Assembly: GCF_021538615.1 (NCBI RefSeq)
Contig: NZ_JAJHIZ010000003.1
Location: 1,860,001 to 1,924,000 of the forward strand
DNA from: Niabella agricola
GTDB lineage: Bacteria > Bacteroidota > Bacteroidia > Chitinophagales > Chitinophagaceae
Reading direction: 5' to 3'
DNA length: 64,000 bases
The translations under genes were made by a program, and so were the position numbers. Shown one piece after another: positions 25,840 through 34,613 of the stretch. Every line of letters begins with the position of its first letter. The stretch's first letter is position 1. The notes below the pieces were generated by a model. That model was given only the letters and a program-made list of their open reading frames with translations. It ran no database searches and was not told the origin of the DNA.

Positions 25840-28830
25840 ATGAGAGTATGGGGTACCGTATTACTGCTCCTGTGCCTACCCAAACTTATAGCTGCGCAGC
25901 CAAACCGCTTCTTTTTCCGGAAACTCACGGTGGCAAACGGGTTGAACGACGGAGGCATTCTTGCCATTGCGCAGGATAGCAGGGGTTTTATGTGGTTCTC
26001 AACAAAAGCCGGGTTGAACCGCTTTGATGGCGAATCGGTAAAAACCTACAGCTTCGTTCCCGGAGACCCGGGCTCGCTTCCCACATCACTTTCCCGGTGC
26101 ATGTCGGTCGACAGCAGCGGGGGTTTCCTGGTAGGTGTGGAAGACGGAATGCTTGAATATAGTGTAATTGCCGACCGGTTTGTTCCGGTTAAAGCACTCG
26201 CAGATACCTGGGTAACCCATATATTCCCTTTTGACAAGCATACGGTTTACCTGGGTACGCGGAACGGACTGGTAAAATACAATCCTTTAACGAAAGCAGC
26301 TTTTTTTTACAATAAGGTAAAGGATACCACCTGGCCTAAAACGATTTACCAGCTGGAACGGAAAGGCGGCTTTCTTTATGTTGCCGGCGGCACCGGCCTC
26401 TTTCGTCTGAATATGGCTACCGACCAGCTGCAAAAGATCCCCCTGCCGGTGCCGGCAACCGCAAGGGTGGTTGCAACGGCTATCGATCACAATAGCCGGT
26501 TCTGGATCACTACCCGGAACCCCAACTTGTTGCTAAGATTTTCCGCAGACTTTAAGACCTTCGAAAATTACAGCCGGTATATCGAATCGGAAAACAGTAC
26601 CCTGGTTAATTTTTCCGCAATGATAGCCGACCGTTCCGGCCGTATATGGATCAGCACGCACCTGGATGGGTTAATGTTGTACAACGAGCAAACCAATGCA
26701 TTTGAACACTTCCTGCACGACCCGTTGCAGAACTGGACCCCTTCCACCAACCTGCACAGCGCACTTTACTGCGACCGGGAAGGCCGTATATGGGTGGGCG
26801 GGAACAACGGCATCAACTATTTTAACCCGGATAAAACATTGTTTCATATCATACCGGCATTTGATCATGACCGCGATAAAAGGAACCGCAGGGTAGCCCG
26901 GGTGGCTGCAGAAGACCACGATGGCCATCTCTGGTTCGGTACATTGGATGGCCTTGTCCGGTATGATCCCCGCTCTGGTAATTATAAAGAATGGAATAAC
27001 CGGAAAGGCCGTCCCGATATGCTGCACTACAATTCCATCCGGGGCATTGTATGTGATGATGCCGGTGATATCTGGATCGCCACTGGTCATGGCATTAATA
27101 AATATAACCAGAAGACGGGCAACATGATCTTTTATAAGACAAAGGATTCCATCCCCGAGGTCTTTTATTTTTCTGCGGATAAAGATCGCCAGGGCAATAT
27201 CTGGTTTGCTTCGCGCGATGAGGATGGCTTCTACTATTATGCTCCGGAGGAGCAAAAGTTCCGCAGCATCCGGTCTGTGCCCGGGCTAAATGTATTTACC
27301 GGGGAGGGCGGACGAAAATTATTCCAGGACAGTAAGGGGCGGTACTGGCTGGGATTTAACGGCAGCGGCCTCGGCATGTATGATCCGGCTGCAGGGAAAC
27401 ACTACTGGTGGAAGGCCTCCGCAGCACCGGGCAGTATTGCCGGCAATTCCGTTGTAGATATAAAGGAAGACAAAAAAGGCCAGGTATGGATAAGCACGTT
27501 TACCGGTCTGTCTGCAATTGATCCCGTAACACTTCAGGTAACGAATTATAACCAGGCCAACGGCTTGGCCAACAACAGCACGGGTCCCCTTGCGATTGAT
27601 AATCAAAACAGGGTTTGGATCGGCACTGCCGGCGGACTGATACTGCTGGACAGCAGCCGCAGGTATTTCACTTCGTTTGGATTGCAGCAGGGACTTCCTT
27701 CCGTTGACTTCCCGGAGCATGCTGCTGCTACCTTAAGCAACGGCGAAATACTGATGCCCACTCAAAATGGCTTTATCCGGTTTGCAGCTGCAGCATTTAA
27801 AAAAGAAAACAAATCACTGGCCCCGTTTTTTACAACACTGGGGATATCCGGCAGCAAGCAAGAGCAACTGCTTACCTCTTTCATTCATTTAAAACACGAT
27901 GAAAACTTTTTTACAATCGGCTTTGCCGCCGTTAACTATGACAACCCGGAGGACACCTGGTATGCCTACCGGCTGGAGGGCATCGATGATGACTGGAAAT
28001 ATACCCGGAACCGCTTCGCAGATTATACCAAGATTCCCGGAGGAAACTACACATTCCGCCTGAAGGCATCTACAGACAGGGCGTACTGGAATATCCCGGA
28101 GCAGGTACTTCATATCCGCATTGACACTCCATTTTATAAAACCAGCTGGTTTCGTCCGTTTCTATTGCTCTTGGTTGCTGCTGCTGTAGTTGCTTTTTAT
28201 CGCTACCGTATGCGCCAGAAAGAGAAGCTATTGGAGCTTCAGGGCAAAGCACAGCTGCTGGAAAAAGAAAAGGCAATGGTAATGTATGAAAGCTTAAAGC
28301 AGCAGTTGAACCCGCATTTCCTCTTCAACTCGCTTACTTCACTGTCCGGCCTTATCGATACCGACCGGAAAATGGCCAACGGTTTCCTGGAACAGATGTC
28401 CAGGATCTACCGTTATATTTTAAAAAACAGGGATAGCGAGCTGGTAACGCTCCGGGAAGAACTGGCTTTTGTACAAACCTACATACAGCTGCAAAAAACA
28501 AGATTCAAAGAAGGATTACACATAGCCATTGCAGTGGATGAAGAATATGGCTCTCGGAAAATTGTACCGGTCACCCTGCAAAATCTTACGGAGAATGTCA
28601 TCAAACACAATATCATTGATCCGGATGTGCCGCTGTGCATCAGCTTCTCAACGGCGAACGGGTACCTGCTGGTAAAAAACAACCTCCAAAAAAAACACAT
28701 GGTGGAAACATCCAATAAACAAGGGCTGGCAAGCCTCCAGGTGCTTTATGCCTACCTTACGGATAAACCCATCCTGATCGAAGAAACCAGGGAGGAATTC
28801 CGCATTTATATTCCCCTTATCGAATCTTAA
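25840..28830 (+). CDS. Reg_prop/Y_Y_Y-type membrane sensor histidine kinase (LytS-like kinase domain)
   Basis: 996 residues from ATG 25840 (MRVWGTVLLLLCLPKLIAAQ). The longer frame from 25627 reads through the palindromic element and is rejected. Signal peptide, then two seven-bladed-propeller-type runs of Reg_prop repeats (DSRGFMWFSTKAGLNRFDG, DREGRIWVGGNNGINYFNP), and a Y_Y_Y domain (~700-765; WYAYRLEGIDDDWKYTRN). One TM helix (~769-790) leads to a coiled linker. The kinase core is of the His_kinase type with LKQQLNPHFLFNSL (His826) and ENVIKHN. Like LytS/YpdA kinases, its ATP-binding end is short. It is followed 12 bp later by a LytTR regulator, its likely partner. Confidence 0.92.
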   Translation: MRVWGTVLLLLCLPKLIAAQPNRFFFRKLTVANGLNDGGILAIAQDSRGFMWFSTKAGLNRFDGESVKTYSFVPGDPGSLPTSLSRCMSVDSSGGFLVGVEDGMLEYSVIADRFVPVKALADTWVTHIFPFDKHTVYLGTRNGLVKYNPLTKAAFFYNKVKDTTWPKTIYQLERKGGFLYVAGGTGLFRLNMATDQLQKIPLPVPATARVVATAIDHNSRFWITTRNPNLLLRFSADFKTFENYSRYIESENSTLVNFSAMIADRSGRIWISTHLDGLMLYNEQTNAFEHFLHDPLQNWTPSTNLHSALYCDREGRIWVGGNNGINYFNPDKTLFHIIPAFDHDRDKRNRRVARVAAEDHDGHLWFGTLDGLVRYDPRSGNYKEWNNRKGRPDMLHYNSIRGIVCDDAGDIWIATGHGINKYNQKTGNMIFYKTKDSIPEVFYFSADKDRQGNIWFASRDEDGFYYYAPEEQKFRSIRSVPGLNVFTGEGGRKLFQDSKGRYWLGFNGSGLGMYDPAAGKHYWWKASAAPGSIAGNSVVDIKEDKKGQVWISTFTGLSAIDPVTLQVTNYNQANGLANNSTGPLAIDNQNRVWIGTAGGLILLDSSRRYFTSFGLQQGLPSVDFPEHAAATLSNGEILMPTQNGFIRFAAAAFKKENKSLAPFFTTLGISGSKQEQLLTSFIHLKHDENFFTIGFAAVNYDNPEDTWYAYRLEGIDDDWKYTRNRFADYTKIPGGNYTFRLKASTDRAYWNIPEQVLHIRIDTPFYKTSWFRPFLLLLVAAAVVAFYRYRMRQKEKLLELQGKAQLLEKEKAMVMYESLKQQLNPHFLFNSLTSLSGLIDTDRKMANGFLEQMSRIYRYILKNRDSELVTLREELAFVQTYIQLQKTRFKEGLHIAIAVDEEYGSRKIVPVTLQNLTENVIKHNIIDPDVPLCISFSTANGYLLVKNNLQKKHMVETSNKQGLASLQVLYAYLTDKPILIEETREEFRIYIPLIES

Positions 28831-28842
28831 TACTTCCGTTTT

Positions 28843-29616
28843 ATGAAAGCAATCATTATAGAAGACGAAGCAATCATTGCACAGGTGCTGCAAAACAAAA
28901 TACGCCACGCAGATCCGTCTATCGACATCATCAAGATCATTCCCAGTCTGAAAATTGCCAAAAAATGGTTCATGCAAAATGAAGAGCCCGATATCCTATT
29001 TATGGATATCCAGCTCAGTGACGGCGTCAGCTTTGAGCTCTTTGAGCATTTTCAATTAAAATGCCCCATCGTGTTTACCACCGCCTATGATGAATTTGCC
29101 ATCCGTGCTTTTAAGGTCAACGGGGTGGATTACCTTCTGAAGCCCGTCAACGAGGAGGAGCTGCAAAAAGCTATTGAAAAATGCAGGGCAGTCATTCAGC
29201 AACGAAAACCAATGGTTGCCGATATTACCGAATTAATGAAGGCCCTTTCACACCCGCAACTAGCCGTAAAAAAGTACAAGGAACGGTTTGTTGCCAGCAT
29301 CCGCAATCAATGGATGCCTATACCTGTTACCGACATTGCTTTTTTTGCCAAAGAAGTGCTTCATTATCTGTACCTGTTTAACGGCGACCGGTATTTGCTG
29401 GACAGCGCCTCTCTTGATGACGTTGAAGAAGTGCTCGATCCGGATCGCTTCTATCGCGCCAACCGGCAATACATTATTAATATCGATGCTGTACAGGCCG
29501 TTAAACCGGTGGAGCATTCAAAACTCCGGATCCGGCTGAAAGAGCCCAACCATAAATTCGAGATCGACATGAGTCGGGAACGGGCGCCTGTTTTTAAAAA
29601 ATGGATGGGCAAATAG
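28843..29616 (+). CDS. LytTR-family response regulator
   Basis: 257 residues. An N-terminal receiver domain has the acidic pocket IIIEDEAI, phosphoacceptor Asp55 (LFMDIQLSD), Thr in VFTTAYDE and Lys in YLLKPVNEEEL. The C-terminal LytTR DNA-binding domain (~150-257) reads RFVASIRNQWMPIPVTDIAF, RYLLDSASLDDVEEVLDPDR and FYRANRQYIINIDAV. It pairs with the upstream sensor kinase. Closeness to the surface-protein cassettes makes them candidate targets, though no LytTR direct repeat was identified before them. Confidence 0.93.
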   Translation: MKAIIIEDEAIIAQVLQNKIRHADPSIDIIKIIPSLKIAKKWFMQNEEPDILFMDIQLSDGVSFELFEHFQLKCPIVFTTAYDEFAIRAFKVNGVDYLLKPVNEEELQKAIEKCRAVIQQRKPMVADITELMKALSHPQLAVKKYKERFVASIRNQWMPIPVTDIAFFAKEVLHYLYLFNGDRYLLDSASLDDVEEVLDPDRFYRANRQYIINIDAVQAVKPVEHSKLRIRLKEPNHKFEIDMSRERAPVFKKWMGK

Positions 29617-29643
29617 CCCCGGGCTCCTGATATTATTTATCGG

Positions 29644-29669
29644 GAAGGCCATATTGCAGGCCGGCCTTC
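29644..29669. terminator. Hairpin between convergent genes
   Basis: Seven-bp stem GAAGGCC/GGCCTTC with a 12-nt loop, between the LytTR gene and the convergent sulfatase gene. No long T run, so a weak terminator at best. Confidence 0.4.
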
Positions 29670-29682
29670 TCAGTAAGAGCGC

Positions 29683-31284
29683 TTATTTCTTTTTGATGGC
29701 CGGTAAAAAACGCTGATCATTTGCGTCTGAGTCCTTATATTGTTTCCGGAGCTCCTCCAGCTTTTTATGCAGGTGCTTCCGTACACCTGCATAAGCAGGA
29801 TCCCGGTATACGTTCTTCATTTCATGTGGATCTTTTTGAAGATCGTACAGCTCCCATTCATCCACATCATAATAAAAATGAATCAGTTTATACCGGTTGG
29901 TACGTACCCCGTAATGCCGCTTTACCATATGAATGGAAGGATACTCATAGTAGGTATAATAAATGGCATCCCGCCAGGAAGTATCTTTTCCGTTCAGCAA
30001 TTTCCGGAAGGATCGCCCCTGCATATCTCCCGGAACGGCTATGCCCGCGTAATCTAAAATTGTCGGTGCAAAATCCAGGTTTTGCACCAGTGAAGCCGAT
30101 CGTTTGCCCTGAGGTATTTCGGCCGGGTAACGGATCAGCAACGGCGTACGCAGCGATTCTTCATACATAAAGCGCTTATCAAACCAGCCATGTTCCCCCA
30201 GGTAAAACCCCTGGTCAGAAGTATAAATCACGATGGTATTTTCATCCAGCCCGTTTGCTTTTAAAAAATCCAGCAACCGGCCCACCCCGTCATCCACTGC
30301 TGCCACAGTGCCCAGGTAGTCCTGCATATAACGCTGATACCTCCAGCGCATCAGATCAGCTTTCGACATGGTGGGGTATCGTTTTTTAAAATCGGCCATA
30401 ATGGGGCCATATACGGCATCCCATGTCTTACGCTCATCCGATGTCATCCGTCCCAGGTTATTATTATAGGCCGCCTTATCCCAGGTAAGGGTTTGTTTCA
30501 GCCCCAGCTCATCCATCATTGCCGGCGGTATCTTGCTATCGCCTGCCCAGTTCATATCCTTCAGGATGTTCATCTCAGCCGTACGGGCGGCAGTGCCACG
30601 TCCTTTATAATCATCAAACAAAGTAACCGGCTCTTTTACATTCAATTTTGTGTATGCTGCAATATGGCGCAGGGCGGGCAGCCATTCGCGATGCGGGGCC
30701 TTTTGATGAAATAGTACACAAAACGGTTTGGAAGTATCGCGCTTCGCGATCCAGTCCAGCGTCATATCGGTGGTAAGGTCGGTTACATAACCCGGTACCT
30801 GCTGTTTTTTTCCGTTGATGATAAAATTGGGATTGTAGTATTCACCCTGGTCAATCAGCACCGCTGAATAATCAAAACCCTGGGGCAGTCCATCCATATG
30901 TATTTTACCGATCAGTGCCGTCTGGTATCCATGTTGCTGTAATTGCTTGGCAAAATTATCCTGGTTCCAGTCAAAGCGGGCTTCGTTATCAATCTTTCCA
31001 TTGATAAAGCTATGCTTGCCCGTGAGCAATACCGCGCGGCTGGGGGCGCAGAGCGAATTGGTAACCGTTGCCTGTGTAAACATTACACCCTCTTTGGCGA
31101 GCCGGTCGATATTGGGCGTATGATTCAATCCGTACCCGTAGGCGCTCACCGCCTGGTATCCATGATCATCGCTCATAATGTATACGATATTCGGGCGTTT
31201 CTTTGCCCCCGTAGCCTGTTGTGCGGCCGCCATTAACGGTAATGATAAGGCCAGCATCCACCCTGTGATTTTTATCCACTTCAT
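29683..31284 (-). CDS. Cys-type sulfatase, secreted (S1 family, GlcNAc-6-sulfatase-like)
   Basis: 533 residues with a signal peptide (cleavage near AAAQ). The metal-site start is PNIVYIMSDDHGYQAVSAYG. The formylglycine site reads NSLCAPSRAVLLTGK (C-x-P-S-R), so a maturation enzyme must convert the Cys. TSDQGFYLGEHGWFDKRFMYEE is the second metal and substrate region typical of the heparan/mucin-type sulfatases. Desulfation of a host or algal glycan in the periplasm is inferred. Twelve bp downstream of a second sulfatase gene, so the two form an operon. No maturation enzyme is evident beside it. Confidence 0.9.
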   Translation of the reverse strand: MKWIKITGWMLALSLPLMAAAQQATGAKKRPNIVYIMSDDHGYQAVSAYGYGLNHTPNIDRLAKEGVMFTQATVTNSLCAPSRAVLLTGKHSFINGKIDNEARFDWNQDNFAKQLQQHGYQTALIGKIHMDGLPQGFDYSAVLIDQGEYYNPNFIINGKKQQVPGYVTDLTTDMTLDWIAKRDTSKPFCVLFHQKAPHREWLPALRHIAAYTKLNVKEPVTLFDDYKGRGTAARTAEMNILKDMNWAGDSKIPPAMMDELGLKQTLTWDKAAYNNNLGRMTSDERKTWDAVYGPIMADFKKRYPTMSKADLMRWRYQRYMQDYLGTVAAVDDGVGRLLDFLKANGLDENTIVIYTSDQGFYLGEHGWFDKRFMYEESLRTPLLIRYPAEIPQGKRSASLVQNLDFAPTILDYAGIAVPGDMQGRSFRKLLNGKDTSWRDAIYYTYYEYPSIHMVKRHYGVRTNRYKLIHFYYDVDEWELYDLQKDPHEMKNVYRDPAYAGVRKHLHKKLEELRKQYKDSDANDQRFLPAIKKK

Positions 31285-31296
31285 CTTCTGTTTTTT

Positions 31297-32655
31297 TTAT
31301 TGCTGCTCCACTTCCACCACCCATTGATCGTACAGGGCTTTTAATTCCTTTACAACCCCGGGGTTCTGTTTGGAAAGATTGTTCTTTTCAGCCGGATCTG
31401 TTTTGATATGAGCCAGAAAAAAGCCCTGTTCATCCAGTTCTTCTTTTTTTGCCTGCACCGGATGGCATAGCAATTTCCAATCGCCCCGGCGTACAGCCCA
31501 TTGCAGGTTTGCTTTTGTGCCTCCCTGTTTCCAAAAGAAAATTGGGTGCGGGGTTGGACTGTTCTGATTGCGGATGATACCGGTAAGGCTTTTGCCATCG
31601 ATCCGGCGACTGGGTAAGGCGATATGACAATATTCCGCCAGCGTAGGGAACCAGTCAATATTGGCCGCCAGTTGGTCCCGGACCTGGTTGGAAGGAATTT
31701 GCCCGGGCCAGCTGATCATGGCGGGCACCCGGGTACCGCCTTCAAAGAGGCTGAACTTGGAACCCCGAAGGATACCGGCAGATCCGCCGCCGCCGAACGT
31801 GCGCTCCTCTTCAGAGAATCCCTGGTCCGGCTGAAAGACCACGATGGTGTTATCGGCCAGGCCTAATGCCTTCAGCCGGTTTAGCAGCATGCCGATCTTT
31901 TCATCCATCGTGGAAACAAAAGCGGCATATAAACTACGCGGTGCGGCCAGACCTTTCTCCTGGTAATAATCCAGCCATTTCTTTTCGCCCTGTAACGGAT
32001 AATGTGGTACGTTGATGGCAAAATAAATAAAAAAAGGAGCATTGCGGTTCTTTTCCATAAATGCGCCCGCTTCGCGAACCATCAGATCCGGGAAATATGC
32101 ACCGTCTTCATAAACCTCTTTGCCATTGCGCCAGAGATCATGCCGGTTAGGACCGTTCCAGTAAAAGAAATGCGAATAGTTATCAATGCAGCCGCCCATG
32201 AAACCAAAGGATTCATCAAAACCCTGTGCATTGGGCATGGTTTCCGGGGTATATCCCACATGCCATTTACCGATATGCGCCGTTTTGTAACCGGCATCCC
32301 GGAATAGTTCTCCCATCGTATATTGTGTACCCGGCATTCCTTCTACTCCTTTTAAAGAAGAGGCCATTTCCGGCAACCCGGCGCGCTGCGGGTACCGGCC
32401 CGTAAGCAATGAAGCCCGGGAAGGAGAACAGATCGGAGAAGCGGAATAAAATTGGGTAAACCGTACGCCACTGGCGCCCAGGCTATCCAGCACCGGGGTA
32501 TACAGGTCAGCCGATCCAAAAGAATGAAGATCTGCCCATCCCTGGTCATCGGCATAGATCAGGATTACATTAGGGCGCTGCCGGGCAGTTTGCCCCCAAA
32601 CCCGGCCTATGAGCAGTGCGCATCCTGCAAGCAATAAAAAACATTTTATGTTCAT
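31297..32655 (-). CDS. Cys-type arylsulfatase-like sulfatase, secreted (S1 family)
   Basis: 452 residues with a signal peptide (cleavage near VWGQ). Features are PNVILIYADDQGWADLHSFG, formylglycine site SPICSPSRASLLTGRYPQR, HIGKWHVGY, and a second site reading VFQPDQGFSEEERTFGGGG. The family resembles arylsulfatase A / GalNAc-6-sulfatase relatives. With the adjacent sulfatase it may strip two different sulfate positions from the same glycan. The gene is 90 bp downstream of the small membrane-protein genes. Confidence 0.9.
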   Translation of the reverse strand: MNIKCFLLLAGCALLIGRVWGQTARQRPNVILIYADDQGWADLHSFGSADLYTPVLDSLGASGVRFTQFYSASPICSPSRASLLTGRYPQRAGLPEMASSLKGVEGMPGTQYTMGELFRDAGYKTAHIGKWHVGYTPETMPNAQGFDESFGFMGGCIDNYSHFFYWNGPNRHDLWRNGKEVYEDGAYFPDLMVREAGAFMEKNRNAPFFIYFAINVPHYPLQGEKKWLDYYQEKGLAAPRSLYAAFVSTMDEKIGMLLNRLKALGLADNTIVVFQPDQGFSEEERTFGGGGSAGILRGSKFSLFEGGTRVPAMISWPGQIPSNQVRDQLAANIDWFPTLAEYCHIALPSRRIDGKSLTGIIRNQNSPTPHPIFFWKQGGTKANLQWAVRRGDWKLLCHPVQAKKEELDEQGFFLAHIKTDPAEKNNLSKQNPGVVKELKALYDQWVVEVEQQ

Positions 32656-32745
32656 GTATAATGGTGGTTACTGTTTTGTTTTATATCCAATCTGCCAGGC
32701 TTGCCCCAAAGGACGATTCACACGGATAGACAAAGGCAACAACGC

Positions 32746-32955
32746 TTAATGAAAACCGCCGGAAGAAGGTGCGGCCGAGCAAATGGAAAAACCAATAAGC
32801 ACGGAAAGCACGATAATGATCAGACCGGTAAGCGCAGTTCTACGCCCACGAGCCGCTGATTCAGCACCTCCGAAAAGCTGGATGATGCCTACCAGCAATA
32901 TGACGCCGCCCACAAGGGGGCCGGCAATCAGTAAAAACAGGCCCAATTCTGCCAT
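32746..32955 (-). CDS. Small membrane protein, tandem paralogue A
   Basis: 69 residues from ATG 32955 (MAELGLFLLIAGPLVGGVIL). Two hydrophobic helices (LFLLIAGPLVGGVILLVGII and LTGLIIIVLSVLIGFSIC) flank a short basic loop (ESAARGRRTA). It is closely related to the next gene upstream: same GP.xG, LVGII.LFG and VLIGFSIC segments. Function unknown. It is the last of four same-strand genes beginning with the Lgt-like enzyme. Confidence 0.7.
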   Translation of the reverse strand: MAELGLFLLIAGPLVGGVILLVGIIQLFGGAESAARGRRTALTGLIIIVLSVLIGFSICSAAPSSGGFH

Positions 32956-33004
32956 ACTTTTGTTTTTATTTTTTTCAGCTCCCTGTTTTGCGCAAAAAGC
33001 TTCA

Positions 33005-33196
33005 TCAGAAACCTCCTGTGCAAATGGAAAAGCCCACCAGTGCCGAAAACACCAGGAGGATGAATCCGATGAGCACCAGTTTACGTCCCTCGATCGCCTT
33101 TTCGCTTTGACCAAACAACTTTATTATCCCCACCAGAATAAGAATCAGGCCGATGATTGGTCCGCCGATCAAGATCATGATACCCAGGTCTTCCAT
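33005..33196 (-). CDS. Small membrane protein, tandem paralogue B
   Basis: 63 residues, MEDLGIMILIGGPIIGLILI, with two hydrophobic helices separated by EKAIEGRKLV and ending LVGFSICTGGF. It is a paralogue of the downstream gene (32746-32955). Its ATG lies 7 bp after the stop of the Tes-like radical SAM gene, so it is probably translated from the same message. The conserved Cys near the C-terminus (FSIC) is shared by both paralogues. Confidence 0.72.
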   Translation of the reverse strand: MEDLGIMILIGGPIIGLILILVGIIKLFGQSEKAIEGRKLVLIGFILLVFSALVGFSICTGGF

Positions 33197-33203
33197 TTTT
33201 TAT

Positions 33204-34613
33204 TTATTGCGCAACAACAGCATCCAGCTGCTGCTGCAATTGTTTTACATACGTTTCCTTTTCATCCCTGTAAAATAAATTCATCGTTTCAAAAGGGATC
33301 AGCCGTCCGTCCTTGTGCACAATATGCACACAACTCTTTTTGATAGCCCGTACATCAAAATCGTAGGCGTCGATAAACCGCATGATAATGATCCGGAACA
33401 GGTTGTTATAAGTAAGCCCCGGTGCCTGTATCTGCGGCAGGCAGCACAACAACTGGTTCATATTCTCCTCCACGCGGTCTACCGAGATCCCCGTACTGAA
33501 GATGTCAATCATTTTCTCCTTCAGCATATCGTCTTGCTCATATACGATCGTATTCCGCGAATTATCCAACAGCAATGCCGGGTCAATATACCGCGTTAAC
33601 GGAAACACCTGGTTGTTTAACTTCAACGCATAGCCCATCACCAATGCATCCGGATTACAGGGTACAGGAATCAGGTCATTGGCGTTGAAAACACCGGTCT
33701 GATCAAGAATCTTTTGCCGCACATCGGTCATCGTAATGCGGTTAACGGCCGGGTCAAAATTTTCGGTACGCCCCGCAATCTGTACCGGCTGAAAGGTAAC
33801 TCCCCGCACGCAGGGCTGCTTCAGCGCATAGTCGATGATGGACCCTACCTCATCGTCATTCACGCCTTGTTGCAGAGTCACCACCAGGGTTGTGGAAAGA
33901 TTGAGTTCGTTTAAATATTCTAAAGCCTTCATCCGCACATCCCGTAAATCTTTTCCGCGCAACCGGATCAGCGCTTCGGGCTTAAATGAATCAAATTGCA
34001 AATAGATCTCAAAATCCGGCATATAGGATGCAAGCCGCCTTACAAATTCCTTGTCCTTCGCGATGCGGATACCATTGGTATTGACCATTAAATGCTTAAT
34101 GGGCTTGGTTTTGGCAATATCCAGTATTTTAAAAAAATCAGGATGCAGCGTTGGCTCCCCGCCGCTGATCTGCACCACATCCGGCTCGCCCTCATTGGCT
34201 ACAATGATATCCAGCATCCGCTCCACCTCTTCCACCGTCCGGTGCCGTCCATAATGCGGACTGCTCATGGCATAACAGGTAGGGCAGGTCAGGTTGCAAC
34301 GATCTGTAATTTCAACAACCGTTAAACAACTATGCTGTTCATGGTCGGCGCAGAGGCCACAATCATAGGGACAGCCATAGTGTGTTTTGGTATTGAACTG
34401 CAGCGGTGTTTCGGAAGGCTTATTGTAATTGCGGATATTTTTGTAATACTCCACATCCGTGGCGATCAGTACTTTTTCAAACCCGTGCGTTGCACAGTTC
34501 TTAAGCATATACACCTTATTGTCTTCAAAAACGATCTTTGCATCCACCCGTTTCAGACAGGTACTGCAAAGGCTGATGGTGAAATCATAGTATGTGTAGG
34601 GACGAACCGGCAT
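33204..34613 (-). CDS. Radical SAM protein of the tetraether-lipid-synthase-like (Tes/MJ0619-like) family
   Basis: 469 residues. A zinc-ribbon-like N-terminus (Cys16, Cys19, Cys40 with CATHGFEKVL) is followed by an auxiliary cluster motif CPYDCGLC (81-88) with Cys96, then the radical SAM motif CNLTCPTC (106-113). SAM-binding VVQISGGEPTLHPDF follows, and the C-terminal CVHIVHKDGRLIPFETMNLF echoes archaeal Tes proteins, which join lipid tails by C-C bond formation. Not an anaerobic sulfatase-maturating enzyme, despite the sulfatases nearby, because the SPASM pattern is absent. It overlaps the Lgt-like gene by 29 bp, so a lipid substrate is plausible but inferred. Confidence 0.8.
   Translation of the reverse strand: MPVRPYTYYDFTISLCSTCLKRVDAKIVFEDNKVYMLKNCATHGFEKVLIATDVEYYKNIRNYNKPSETPLQFNTKTHYGCPYDCGLCADHEQHSCLTVVEITDRCNLTCPTCYAMSSPHYGRHRTVEEVERMLDIIVANEGEPDVVQISGGEPTLHPDFFKILDIAKTKPIKHLMVNTNGIRIAKDKEFVRRLASYMPDFEIYLQFDSFKPEALIRLRGKDLRDVRMKALEYLNELNLSTTLVVTLQQGVNDDEVGSIIDYALKQPCVRGVTFQPVQIAGRTENFDPAVNRITMTDVRQKILDQTGVFNANDLIPVPCNPDALVMGYALKLNNQVFPLTRYIDPALLLDNSRNTIVYEQDDMLKEKMIDIFSTGISVDRVEENMNQLLCCLPQIQAPGLTYNNLFRIIIMRFIDAYDFDVRAIKKSCVHIVHKDGRLIPFETMNLFYRDEKETYVKQLQQQLDAVVAQ

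Noticed and set aside
33204..34613. Anaerobic sulfatase-maturating enzyme, because two sulfatases lie next to it
   Set aside because: The cysteine layout (CPYDCGLC plus CNLTCPTC and an N-terminal ribbon) and the C-terminal DGRLIPF segment fit the Tes-like family; the C-terminal SPASM cysteine set of maturases is not seen.
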